The translations under genes and the position numbers were made by a program. Shown here piece by piece: positions 1-8,901 of a stretch of 64,000 nt of DNA. The stretch covers positions 1,054,001-1,118,000 of the forward strand of contig NC_006047.2 in the NCBI RefSeq assembly GCF_000006445.2, in the 5' to 3' direction. The notes below the pieces were generated by a model. That model saw only the letters and a program-made list of their open reading frames with translations. It was not told the origin of the DNA and made no database searches. Position 1 is the first letter of the stretch. Each line of letters opens with the position of its first letter. Origin of the DNA: Debaryomyces hansenii CBS767 (lineage: Eukaryota > Ascomycota > Pichiomycetes > Serinales > Debaryomycetaceae).

Positions 1-57
1 AACGATTTGTAACAACTTGTTAGTCAGCAAGCGACAGAAAATACGACAGGAAATTTC

Positions 58-63
58 ACGCGT
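58..63. promoter_or_regulatory. MCB (ACGCGT) in the TOF1 promoter
   Basis: A perfect ACGCGT lies 82 bases upstream of the TOF1 ATG. In yeasts this is the core site for MBF, which drives G1/S replication genes. Its position in front of a replication-fork gene fits, but binding is inferred. Confidence 0.55.
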
Positions 64-144
64 TAATTTATCAACAGAATAGTTGATCCTAGATCAGCGT
101 AAGTATAAAGAAAAGTGCAACTTGAAATAGAAATACTACCGAAG

Positions 145-3100
145 ATGAGTAGGTCAGGGTCGGAAGAAGAACGTTTTTCTTCTGATGAAGGTATGGAAGA
201 ATTGGGAGATTTTATCGTGTCAGATGAGGAGCCAAATCACGAATCGGCTCGAGATGACGATGCAGAAGTGCATAATGATAGGTTATTACAAATGACTAGC
301 ACATTGAAGCCAAATGAATCCCAAACACAAAAGCTCTTGAGAGCACATATATCTGTATTGGTATCAGCTTTAGGGGGACCAGATCATACATCGCCTATAT
401 CCCCACCACCGTACAAGTTGGGACAAGACGCGTTAGCATGCTTAAAGGATATTAAAAGATGGATCAAATCGGTAGACGAAAAAAAAGGCAATTTTGACGT
501 AGCGCTAGCATGTGCTGATTCAGGGCTTGTAGTTAATGACCTACTTGTAATTTTATGTCAATGGGATAGCCAACAAAATTCAAAAAAGCCGTTGAAGAAT
601 GCTAGAACCATGGAAAAGATTATGCTCTCGTGTTTGGAATTGTTGGTGTTACTTACATGGCCTACAGACTTGAATTCTGAGCTGTCTGAGAATCAAAAGC
701 TCCATTTTGCAAGTGTCAGGAAAAGTCAAATTGTTTACAAAAAGCATATTTTAGCATATAACAAAGGTCAAACCCTTAAGGCAGTAATTAGACTTGTGTT
801 ACCTACTATAGCGAAACATAGAATAGATAGAGAGCCAAGAGATAATGCTATATTAAGGTTGGTCCTATTTTTTATAAGAAATGTTTTGAATATTGAACCT
901 GCAAACTCTTCTATTTCTACAAAGTCCAGAAAACATGTCACTAACTTGGATAATCTACCTACAAATGTTAATTATGACGATATCTCTATGAATGCTGTGT
1001 TATCTTGTTTCAAAAATAATAAGGTTTTGATGTTCTTACTTACACTTTCAGGCTCTTTGGGTACTGATTTTGATAAAGAAACATTCGGCCAGCCATGCCT
1101 AGAATGTATTTATTTGATCATTAAAGGAGTCAAGACGCAAGATATTTTGAATCCACAGCAGAACTCAAAACAACAACAAAGATACCAACAACAGCAACGG
1201 GAGCAATCTCAACAAGACCAGAATCCAATCCAATCTGTAACAACAACATCAGGATTAGAATTACAAGATTTATTAAGCGAAGAATCAAAAAGGAAAAAGT
1301 TTCAAACTCAAAACATTTCCACAAGACATGGTAGATTTGGATCTCTTCTATCTATTCAAGGAAATAATACATCCTATGTGATATCCGGTCAAGAAGCGTT
1401 ACTAGACACCAATCTGTCACTAGCAAAATTGGATGAATCAAAAAAGTGGAATAACCGCTCGCACTTCAAATATGATTCAGATGATTACGTTAAAGCTACT
1501 TCAGAATTCTTGAACGGCTCATCGGTTATCATATTGAAAGAATTCATTGAACAATTTCTCTCCGGGGGGTGCTTTAATACTTTGATTGAATGTATAGGAT
1601 GGTTATTATCTGGAACCAATGACTTGAATTATGTTGATGATTATGAAAAGGCATGCTATTTCTTAACAGTAGCTTGGTTCTTGAATTATAAAAGAGAACG
1701 GAATGTGTTGTTCGATATTCTTGGAACTGCTAATCTCGATGAGGATGACGATGGATTGGACTACGGATCCGTTAGTGCAGGATTAAGTGAAGTTAATTTC
1801 ATTCTTATAATCTCTTATTTTAGAGAATCATTTGAAGCAAAAAATTGGAACTCGCTTCATGTCGCCATGATTTGTTTTAAGGAATTGTTATTAATATCTT
1901 ATTCTATATTTTCAAGATTTTCCGACAGGGGACTTCAAGGTGAGGAAGAAGCTGACGATGACCAAGAAGAAATAGATAAGGAGTTAGCGGAAGGTATAAT
2001 TAGAAAATTATTTTCATTTAATGACTTTTTGAATATTGTTATCCAAATACCTCAGACCGCCTCCAAACATTCTCCGGAATATTTGAGCGTTTGCATTTCA
2101 GTGGTTCATATAATTTTGAAGTCTTTTGAAAGCTTTGCAAACGAAAATATCAAACTTTATATTCAAACAAAGCGTAAGCGAACTAAACAAAATAAGAAAA
2201 GTATAAATACTCTAGATAAAGCAACTGAGGAATCCCTCAGAGATGTAATTGAAGGTTCCGACGATGAACTTGAGAACGAAAGGGTAAAAGAAGTTTCAAG
2301 AGAAAGAAGATTAGACTTCAAGGTCACAGAAGTTAGATTTTTTCAAACTTCAATAGTATCCACTTATGTTGAGTATTTATCTCGGTATGAAGAATTAACT
2401 CATGAAGAAATTAAAAGATGCTTGTCATATTTTCATAGACTATTTGTTATCAGAAAGGATTTTACAGGGTTATATCGAATGGACTTTATGTATATCTTAC
2501 AAAAATTACGAAGCTACTTACCAAAGGGTTCGAGTACAAGGGATCATGTAGATGAATTTATTTATTACTTCATGAAAAAATTCAAGAATGCATTTGAACG
2601 TTTTCCAAACCCAGTTGAAATATTGTTCCCCAGATTTGAAGACATGGAATATAAAATATTCTTAGCTACTGGTGACCTTTACTTAAAGCCGGAGAAAAAT
2701 AACAAACGATCATCAGTCAAAATAGCTAAGAATATAGAGTTCATTCGAGATAATTTCAGTCTTGATGAAAAACTCAAAATTCTTGTTACTGTCTTGTACA
2801 TTCAAGAAAAAGAATCGTTAGTGACCTGGGTTATTCAAGAGCTTACAAAAATTACGACAAATCGTCTTATGAATTTATCTTCAGAACAGATTGAATCAAA
2901 CACGAATGAGGCTGTCCAATTATATCCACTAGAGCAGCATCGTCGTTTATTAATTAATAATCCTTATATTAGATTACTATTGACATTAGTTGGGTTTAAA
3001 GTTCCATTCATATTGGAAGAGCCTTGTGAACTTCCTGACAACGTGGAAACTCTGAATCTAACAGAATGCTTAGATTCTATCAAAATGTGGTCTAACAAAC

Positions 3101-4044
3101 AGCCTGTTACTTTTGATGATGGCAAAGATGCCATGTTCTTCTTAAGGACGAAAGAAGGTTACAATTATGAACAAGATGATGACTATGACGGTCATTATGA
3201 TGAAAATGACGAGTCAATTGCATTTGAGACAGGTGCCAACCCAGATGGTGAAAGGCATAATCTAAATGAGCTTGATGAATTGGATAAATTAGAAGCAGCA
3301 TTAGAAGGCAAATCCAATAAAGATACCGATTTACCTAGAGGAGTTGCAAGAATCAAAAACAAGAAACCTAAAAAGGACTTACCAAAAAAATCGAAGGCCA
3401 ATTCTCGTAAAAAGCACCTTTCACGGCGTCCCCCAAAATCATTCAAAGTTGTATCGGACGGTGAAGAAGAAAAACAAGAAAAAACTAAATCTGCGGAATT
3501 TGTTCATGGTTCTGATGACGAATCAGACTACGAGAAGGAAAATGAGTTTTTTGATAGGGAAGAGAGATTGCGTCGTTTGCTTGAGGAGTCTGGTGGAATA
3601 GTTAATCCAAAGCAGTTAGCCGAGTTTAAAGTATCATGGTCTAAACTAGAATCTAGCAATGGAACTGATACCGCAATTTCGGTATCAAAAGCAATTGAGA
3701 ATACTTCATTTGTCGAAGATACAATGCCACACACGCAGAATATACCGGAGGAACTCACATTAGGGGCAATTAATGAATCAAATTCCGATATTGATACATC
3801 TTCTGATTCAGAACCAGAATTAAATGGTAGTGGGGCGGAAAGTGTCTCAGCTATAGAGAATGATAAAACCAGTGTTAGTTCCTTTACTCCAGATATACAT
3901 AATGAAACTAGCTCAAAGAAAAGACATATCATACTTCAAGATAGAGATAGTGAAGACGAAGTAGATATAACCACTGGTAACCATGAAATTAAAGCAAGTA
4001 ATCCACGAAAGAGAAGGGTAGTAATTAGTGATGACGAAGAATAA
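145..4044 (+). CDS. TOF1: Replication fork protection protein Tof1 (Timeless/Swi1 family)
   Basis: The product is a 1299-aa Timeless-family protein. With Csm3 it travels with the replisome, stabilises stalled forks and supports checkpoint signalling through Mrc1 and Rad53. The Timeless N-terminal helical region occupies roughly residues 50-340. A glutamine-rich insert follows at about residues 335-360. The C-terminal third is highly charged, with several Ser-Asp-Asp/Glu clusters and Lys/Arg patches ending in [12 protein letters not shown]. cerevisiae Tof1 is 1238 aa, so the length fits. The reading frame is open further upstream to a GTG at 115, but the first ATG is at 145, so translation starts there. 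It converges on the AVT2-like gene with a 61-base gap. The promoter holds an MCB and a GCGACA motif. The Q-rich insert may vary between strains. Confidence 0.9.
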   Translation: MSRSGSEEERFSSDEGMEELGDFIVSDEEPNHESARDDDAEVHNDRLLQMTSTLKPNESQTQKLLRAHISVLVSALGGPDHTSPISPPPYKLGQDALACLKDIKRWIKSVDEKKGNFDVALACADSGLVVNDLLVILCQWDSQQNSKKPLKNARTMEKIMLSCLELLVLLTWPTDLNSELSENQKLHFASVRKSQIVYKKHILAYNKGQTLKAVIRLVLPTIAKHRIDREPRDNAILRLVLFFIRNVLNIEPANSSISTKSRKHVTNLDNLPTNVNYDDISMNAVLSCFKNNKVLMFLLTLSGSLGTDFDKETFGQPCLECIYLIIKGVKTQDILNPQQNSKQQQRYQQQQREQSQQDQNPIQSVTTTSGLELQDLLSEESKRKKFQTQNISTRHGRFGSLLSIQGNNTSYVISGQEALLDTNLSLAKLDESKKWNNRSHFKYDSDDYVKATSEFLNGSSVIILKEFIEQFLSGGCFNTLIECIGWLLSGTNDLNYVDDYEKACYFLTVAWFLNYKRERNVLFDILGTANLDEDDDGLDYGSVSAGLSEVNFILIISYFRESFEAKNWNSLHVAMICFKELLLISYSIFSRFSDRGLQGEEEADDDQEEIDKELAEGIIRKLFSFNDFLNIVIQIPQTASKHSPEYLSVCISVVHIILKSFESFANENIKLYIQTKRKRTKQNKKSINTLDKATEESLRDVIEGSDDELENERVKEVSRERRLDFKVTEVRFFQTSIVSTYVEYLSRYEELTHEEIKRCLSYFHRLFVIRKDFTGLYRMDFMYILQKLRSYLPKGSSTRDHVDEFIYYFMKKFKNAFERFPNPVEILFPRFEDMEYKIFLATGDLYLKPEKNNKRSSVKIAKNIEFIRDNFSLDEKLKILVTVLYIQEKESLVTWVIQELTKITTNRLMNLSSEQIESNTNEAVQLYPLEQHRRLLINNPYIRLLLTLVGFKVPFILEEPCELPDNVETLNLTECLDSIKMWSNKQPVTFDDGKDAMFFLRTKEGYNYEQDDDYDGHYDENDESIAFETGANPDGERHNLNELDELDKLEAALEGKSNKDTDLPRGVARIKNKKPKKDLPKKSKANSRKKHLSRRPPKSFKVVSDGEEEKQEKTKSAEFVHGSDDESDYEKENEFFDREERLRRLLEESGGIVNPKQLAEFKVSWSKLESSNGTDTAISVSKAIENTSFVEDTMPHTQNIPEELTLGAINESNSDIDTSSDSEPELNGSGAESVSAIENDKTSVSSFTPDIHNETSSKKRHIILQDRDSEDEVDITTGNHEIKASNPRKRRVVISDDEE

Positions 4045-4105
4045 TAACTCTTCATTTTAATTAATCTAGAAATATAATATACATTTAATAAATTATCCTT
4101 ATTTT

Positions 4106-5599
4106 TTATTCTCCAATGCAATGACCACCATCTGCATCTTTCATGTTCGTTATTATACTCATGTACGAGCTAATAAACATGACTAAAAATCCGAACGTAG
4201 TACAAGCAATGCATGGAACCAACTTCCAAATTATAAATTCTCTTCTATCCGCAAATCCAGCATTTTTATAGTCCGCTCTATTCCATGACAACTTCAAATG
4301 ACATAATGGAGGGATGATATATGCCATTAGCGACGCAGACGTAGCACCGATTAATTCTAAAATAATTCCCAAATTACATGTAAATAATGATACTGTCATC
4401 GACGTAAAAACCAATAACGAGGTTATAATGAAATGTTGACGTGAAGATAATTCAAGATGTGAAGTGCTACCACCTTCAGTCTTGTGGTTAGCAAATACAA
4501 CCTCCTTTAAGACGTCTCTTACCACGAATATTTCTAGGGGAAAAGTAGTCAACATATTCAATCCAAAGCAAAATCTCGCTAAATTGATCCAGTTATCATC
4601 ACTCCGGAAATTGTTCAAGATATTTCCTTTCGTATTATCACCAAAATTAAGAAAGCCATTCACGCCCATTACAAAGCAGCAAATCATAGAAACAGCGCAA
4701 GCAATGTGTGTCAATTTAGCAAATCTGGCTAAGGTAGCATTCCTTAAAGAATTATATATAAAAATCGTATTATGATGGCAAACCAATGCAAAGGAGATGA
4801 CTGAAATGCCTTGAAAAATGTTGATGTTAACAGTCCACTCTAGTTTTGTTAAAGGGGCCTTCAATGCACTATCAGTAAATGGGCCCCTTACAACAGTGAT
4901 TAGTACAATGACAAGCATTCCAATCAATGCAAAGCCTGAAGCTTTAGCTAATTTAGAAATATCCCTATTTAATGATAATGGATATGAAATGCACGTAGTA
5001 AAAATCACAATTATAGTATTTCTACGGAACATCCAACCAATAACTGATGAAGAGGCAGTAATGGAATCAGGTATAAATGCTTTCAATACATGAGGTATAG
5101 TATCCCCAATGATAACACAGAAGGCCATACACCCTCCATATGCAAACGAACTTATCGTAAATAAAAGAACAATTTTACCGTATTTACCAAAGCAATAATT
5201 TACGGTATCTTGATATGACCTAGTTTGTGATATTTCAGCATTCATAACCATTAGCCTTAAAGTCCAATCAATCAAGAATGACAAAGATATTAATACTATC
5301 ATTCCTCCGATTAATCCACAATTCTTCAAAGCAAACGGTTGACCAATGATTCCAGCACCAAGGATAGAATTTGCCATATTCATGAATGCCATATTCATAC
5401 TAGACTTTCCTTCTTGTGATTCAGCCTCATTTTGTTCTTCTTGTTCTACTCGATCTGTAGTTGAATTTTCATAATCTAGCGATGATAAAGATTGAAGCTC
5501 AAATTCCTCTTCTTGCAGTTGACCATCATCTGAATTATTATTGTTATTTATTTGCGGTATAGATACATATGACTGCTCTGGATTCCTTGTTTTACTCAT
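4106..5599 (-). CDS. AVT2: Vacuolar-type amino acid transporter, AVT2-like
   Basis: This is a 497-aa member of the amino acid/auxin permease (AAAP/SLC38) family. About 80 polar, acidic residues precede some 11 hydrophobic segments. The first segment carries the family signature NSILGAGIIGQPFALKN, and the following helices resemble the Avt2 branch (FLIDWTLRLMVMNAEIS, YQDTVNYCFGKYG). Family members move neutral or acidic amino acids across the vacuolar or other endomembranes; the substrate cannot be told from sequence. The frame is open to a TTG at 5614, but the first ATG is at 5599. It shares a 133-base divergent promoter with the HIT zinc-finger gene, and that promoter contains a perfect 10-bp inverted repeat. 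AVT1/AVT5-7-type paralogues are possible alternatives. Confidence 0.75.
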   Translation of the reverse strand: MSKTRNPEQSYVSIPQINNNNNSDDGQLQEEEFELQSLSSLDYENSTTDRVEQEEQNEAESQEGKSSMNMAFMNMANSILGAGIIGQPFALKNCGLIGGMIVLISLSFLIDWTLRLMVMNAEISQTRSYQDTVNYCFGKYGKIVLLFTISSFAYGGCMAFCVIIGDTIPHVLKAFIPDSITASSSVIGWMFRRNTIIVIFTTCISYPLSLNRDISKLAKASGFALIGMLVIVLITVVRGPFTDSALKAPLTKLEWTVNINIFQGISVISFALVCHHNTIFIYNSLRNATLARFAKLTHIACAVSMICCFVMGVNGFLNFGDNTKGNILNNFRSDDNWINLARFCFGLNMLTTFPLEIFVVRDVLKEVVFANHKTEGGSTSHLELSSRQHFIITSLLVFTSMTVSLFTCNLGIILELIGATSASLMAYIIPPLCHLKLSWNRADYKNAGFADRREFIIWKLVPCIACTTFGFLVMFISSYMSIITNMKDADGGHCIGE

Positions 5600-5668
5600 A
5601 CTATCAATAGTCAAGGTGGTCTCGTAAGTAACTTTATATATTTTGTATACGTATCTTGATAAAGTCGC

Positions 5669-5690
5669 GAAGTCATTTCAAAATGACTTC
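5669..5690. repeat. Perfect 10-bp inverted repeat in divergent promoter
   Basis: The arms GAAGTCATTT and AAATGACTTC are separated by two bases (CA). The element lies between the AVT2-like gene and the ZNHIT2-like gene. A palindrome this long suggests a dimeric regulator site. The ATGAC half-sites resemble bZIP half-sites (Gcn4 or CREB type) only loosely. Confidence 0.6.
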
Positions 5691-5732
5691 TTCTTCATAC
5701 AATAATCGTTTAGATCCTTCATAAATTCAGCC

Positions 5733-6353
5733 ATGATAAGACCATTAGGATACGATCCACACGCTAATTCGTCTGGCTTTATTTGCGGAATTTGTCACAA
5801 TGCAAAGTCCCAGTATACTTGTCCAAACTGTTCAGCATTATATTGTTCCTCAGAATGCTATAACTCAGAGAAGCATTCGTCCTGCTCCGAGAAATTTTAC
5901 CAAACTAACATTGAAGAACATCTCCAGAGGGGCGAAAGACATGAACCGACCCATAATGAATTGAAAGATAGAAAGAAATTGGTAGCGCTTTTACATCAGT
6001 ATAATAATGATGCGCCTAAATCTCAAAGCTCATACGAAGATAAAACCAACACTGGTCAGGAATGGAAATATATGGCACCAAAAGGAGTAGAAGACAGCCT
6101 ACAGTCACTTCAAAGTGAGTTCAATATCGAAGATTTACACAAGCTAAATCATGCAAATAAATCTGCAGATGGCGATTACGAAGATGAAGATAGACCATTG
6201 ACGCAAGAGGAAAGCCGGGAGTTTAAAACAATTGTCAATGAGTCTTCAACTGAGCAGTTATTAAGTATGTTGACACCAGAACAACGGAAAGAATTTGAAA
6301 ATTTGATCAAAGATAGTAACTACATAGTAGATGAAGAAGATGATAATAGCTGA
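5733..6353 (+). CDS. HIT-type zinc-finger protein (ZNHIT2-like)
   Basis: The product is a 206-aa protein with an N-terminal zf-HIT module. The likely zinc ligands are C18/C21, C30/C33, C38/C42 and H48/C51. The context CPNCSALYCSSECY plus the following CSEKFYQ resembles ZNHIT2 more than Hit1 or Bcd1. The rest is acidic and low in complexity, with a conserved-looking C-terminal stretch (LLSMLTPEQRKEFENLIKDS). Proteins of this family help R2TP/Hsp90-dependent assembly of RNP particles, including snoRNPs and the U5 snRNP. That function is inferred from the family. The ATG at 5733 directly precedes the zinc finger. FYV7 follows on the same strand after 96 bases. Confidence 0.7.
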   Translation: MIRPLGYDPHANSSGFICGICHNAKSQYTCPNCSALYCSSECYNSEKHSSCSEKFYQTNIEEHLQRGERHEPTHNELKDRKKLVALLHQYNNDAPKSQSSYEDKTNTGQEWKYMAPKGVEDSLQSLQSEFNIEDLHKLNHANKSADGDYEDEDRPLTQEESREFKTIVNESSTEQLLSMLTPEQRKEFENLIKDSNYIVDEEDDNS

Positions 6354-6374
6354 TTATATAATCAGAAGATTGTG

Positions 6375-6380
6375 CTCATC
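6375..6380. promoter_or_regulatory. PAC-like core (CTCATC/GATGAG) upstream of FYV7
   Basis: CTCATC, the reverse complement of the PAC core GATGAG, sits 70 bases upstream of the FYV7 ATG. PAC elements mark ribosome-biogenesis promoters. It is a short motif, so a chance match is possible. Confidence 0.35.
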
Positions 6381-6449
6381 TTCAATAAAATCTAAAATAA
6401 ATTAATTCACTATCAATAACTAAAAGAATAAAACAAAGGATAGAACAAT

Positions 6450-6923
6450 ATGGGAGATAAAAAGCAATTCAGGGGAAAGAACCCATATACCGATCGTCGT
6501 GAATTTAAATCCAAGGAAATCAAGAAATCTTTAGTGCATAGGGCGAGATTGAGAAAGAATTATTTTAAATTATTAGAAAAAGAAGGCATAAATCATGAGC
6601 CAGAACAAAATGGAGACGAAAGTGCAGAAAGTCAGAATAAATCAGAAGAATTCAAAAGATCACACATACCTGATTCTAGGAATCAACCTTCTAAGAGGCC
6701 TATGAATTTTGCTGAAAGAGCCAAAATTGCTAAAGAGAGGAAAGAACACAGCAGACAGGCCAAATTGAAGTCAATACAAGACCGTCGTGAAACTATAGAA
6801 AAGAAATCGAAAGAGCGGGAAAGACGGAAGGATAACTTATCCAAAAAGACTAAATCCGGACAACCTTTAATGGGACCAAGAATTAATAACTTGTTGGATA
6901 AAATCAAGAAGGATATAGAATAA
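6450..6923 (+). CDS. FYV7: rRNA-processing protein Fyv7
   Basis: The product is a 157-aa, very lysine/arginine-rich protein. The N-terminal block (FKSKEIKKSLVHRARLRKNY) and the C-terminal block (KKTKSGQPLMGPRINNLLDKIK) closely match the two conserved ends of S. cerevisiae Fyv7 (151 aa); the middle is a charged helix or coiled coil. Fyv7 is a nucleolar factor for processing 35S pre-rRNA into 18S rRNA. The ATG at 6450 gives the full conserved N terminus. The upstream gene ends 96 bases away on the same strand, and a PAC-like motif lies in that spacer, in keeping with ribosome-biogenesis co-regulation. Confidence 0.9.
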   Translation: MGDKKQFRGKNPYTDRREFKSKEIKKSLVHRARLRKNYFKLLEKEGINHEPEQNGDESAESQNKSEEFKRSHIPDSRNQPSKRPMNFAERAKIAKERKEHSRQAKLKSIQDRRETIEKKSKERERRKDNLSKKTKSGQPLMGPRINNLLDKIKKDIE

Positions 6924-7029
6924 GCATTCAAATCGTTTATTACTAAAATAGTAATGAATTATGGCATTTTTTAAATAAATAAATAATAAGAATTATAATG
7001 TATTAATTATGTACAATAGATTGTAGTCT

Positions 7030-8790
7030 TTAAAGACCTAATTTTTGTTTAAAGTTATTAATCGACATTACACAATCATAAATGTATAATGAACTAAGTC
7101 TTCTCTGGTAAAACCACCATGATTTTATACTTTGAATAGCCCATCCAAACGAAAATTTCTTGTAGTTTTTATTAATGTTCTCTTTTTTTTCATCGAAAAC
7201 ACATTTGGCGCAATAATTAGCCAAAATCAAGAATGTACGTTCTGGGCCCAATGGATTGTCTAAACCTTCATCTAGATGTCTAGTCAAATCATTCGTTTTT
7301 AAAATCAACAAAATAACTCTGGGCATTCTACTTAACATGTCCATTAGGTCTTCTAATACCCCATTATCATCCTGCAATTGAGATTGCATATTTATGATTT
7401 CGTCATCAGATCTTGCCTTAGAAATATCATAATGGAGAGCATTTTCTGGATCCCGCCCCGTTATTGCTGATGCGAATATCCGAAACTTTTGTTCTCCTTG
7501 AATACCTGTAATCTTCTCTGCATATTCTCTCATCTTTGGGATATCATTATCTAAAAGTGATAACCAGAAATGTGAATAATCACGTTTCATTTTCAAAGGA
7601 ATTTGTCTGTACAACCCATGATCATATAAAATGATCTCAAAATTGCGACCGTTACGAGATTTGGAGGATCTAATAGCAAGATTACCACCGTGTGGGTCGC
7701 AATGCAAACCCACATCTGGGGTAAAAATCATATTATTGAAAATATGTGACAAACATGAGGAAACGTCAGAAGTGTTTATCTTGTTCTTTTTCATATACTC
7801 CAAGTCATCTAATCTTGCACCCCCTACATATTCCATTATTAATATTCTTGGGTTAGCAGATACTATCTTCGGAATTCGTAAAGCTGTCTCATTTTGAAAA
7901 TCCTTAAAGTAGTTCGCAGTTCTTTCACTGTTTTCCGCCTCATTCACAAAGTTCAATTCTACATAAATTGAACTCTGTAATTCATCTCCTAACCAGGTTA
8001 AAGGATACTCTGGAAAGACTTTGCGCATCAATCTGAATACTCTCTGAGTCATATATACATCTAACGGAACGAATTCCTCAAGCGACGGATGCTGAACCTT
8101 AACTGCAACCCTTTCTCCGCTATTCCTTAATGTTGCAATATGTACCTGTGCTAACGAAGCAACTCCAACAGGATCTGGGTTAAAGTCACTAAATAATTCA
8201 TTCATCGAAACACCCAAATCTGATTGAAACATATTTTCAATCTCTTCCAATGAAGACTGTGGACATCTGTCTTGTAAGGGTATCATAGTATCAGTCCATT
8301 CACGAGGTAGCAAATAAGTCAAAGCAGTAATATGTTGGCCCAACTTGATATAAATTCCGCCGTTTTTTTCAAGTGCTTTTAAAGTAATATTTGCTGCTTT
8401 GAGATGTGTTTCTGATAATGCTTTATTTCTATCGTTTGGAGAATCATATACTGCTTCTAACGTATCCTTATAAAGCTTAAAGCAGCGAATAGTAGCTAAT
8501 GCAACAACACCCACTCTATCAGCCGTTAATGCGATATGTCTAGTAGAATTACGAAATGAATCGTTTGTTGCATAAAGAATAGATCCACCCAATCCTAGGG
8601 CAATACCAAATTTGAAAAATGTATATTTAGATTTCGTTTTTATATTTGTTTTGGTGGTCAACTGCTTTTTGCATATTATTATATTAGAATTACCACTTAA
8701 GCAAATTTTTGGCGAACTTTTCAGTAAAATCGACCTAGAGTAAATATTGCTAGCTATTTTATGTCGATAGTATGGCTTTATCAGGAACAT
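7030..8790 (-). CDS. MCP2: Mitochondrial ABC1/COQ8-family atypical kinase, Mcp2-like
   Basis: The product is a 586-aa UbiB/ABC1-family protein. The N terminus (about residues 1-55) is basic and free of acidic residues, as expected for a mitochondrial presequence. A hydrophobic segment follows at about 58-73. Kinase-like motifs are KLGQ at 149-152, an Ala-rich-loop equivalent PVGVASLAQVH near 207-217, AVKVQ with the candidate Lys231, and CDPHGGN. The sequence around the KxGQ motif matches the ADCK1 branch (S. cerevisiae Mcp2/Cqd2, YLR253W), which acts in the mitochondrial membrane on lipid and coenzyme Q homeostasis. The third codon is CTG, so the start reads MFSIKP in a CTG-Ser yeast. Its promoter contains a CACGTG E-box. 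Confidence 0.85.
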   Translation of the reverse strand: MFLIKPYYRHKIASNIYSRSILLKSSPKICLSGNSNIIICKKQLTTKTNIKTKSKYTFFKFGIALGLGGSILYATNDSFRNSTRHIALTADRVGVVALATIRCFKLYKDTLEAVYDSPNDRNKALSETHLKAANITLKALEKNGGIYIKLGQHITALTYLLPREWTDTMIPLQDRCPQSSLEEIENMFQSDLGVSMNELFSDFNPDPVGVASLAQVHIATLRNSGERVAVKVQHPSLEEFVPLDVYMTQRVFRLMRKVFPEYPLTWLGDELQSSIYVELNFVNEAENSERTANYFKDFQNETALRIPKIVSANPRILIMEYVGGARLDDLEYMKKNKINTSDVSSCLSHIFNNMIFTPDVGLHCDPHGGNLAIRSSKSRNGRNFEIILYDHGLYRQIPLKMKRDYSHFWLSLLDNDIPKMREYAEKITGIQGEQKFRIFASAITGRDPENALHYDISKARSDDEIINMQSQLQDDNGVLEDLMDMLSRMPRVILLILKTNDLTRHLDEGLDNPLGPERTFLILANYCAKCVFDEKKENINKNYKKFSFGWAIQSIKSWWFYQRRLSSLYIYDCVMSINNFKQKLGL

Positions 8791-8874
8791 TTTGTTGTCT
8801 AACTACTCTTTCATACCATTTGAAAGTTTCTTCACATTCTATATATCATTATTGAACTCTCGGTTCATTAAACG

Positions 8875-8880
8875 CACGTG
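8875..8880. promoter_or_regulatory. CACGTG E-box upstream of MCP2
   Basis: The palindrome CACGTG, within GCACGTGA, lies 85 bases upstream of the MCP2 ATG and just past the 3' end of the HAP1-like gene. It is the core Cbf1/bHLH site. Binding is inferred. Confidence 0.45.
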
Positions 8881-8901
8881 ATAAACTATCTCTAATGTAT
8901 T

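Noticed and set aside
3528..3932. 134-aa minus-strand ORF antisense to TOF1
   Set aside because: It is a shadow of the acidic Ser/Asp/Glu-rich TOF1 tail, and its composition follows from that.
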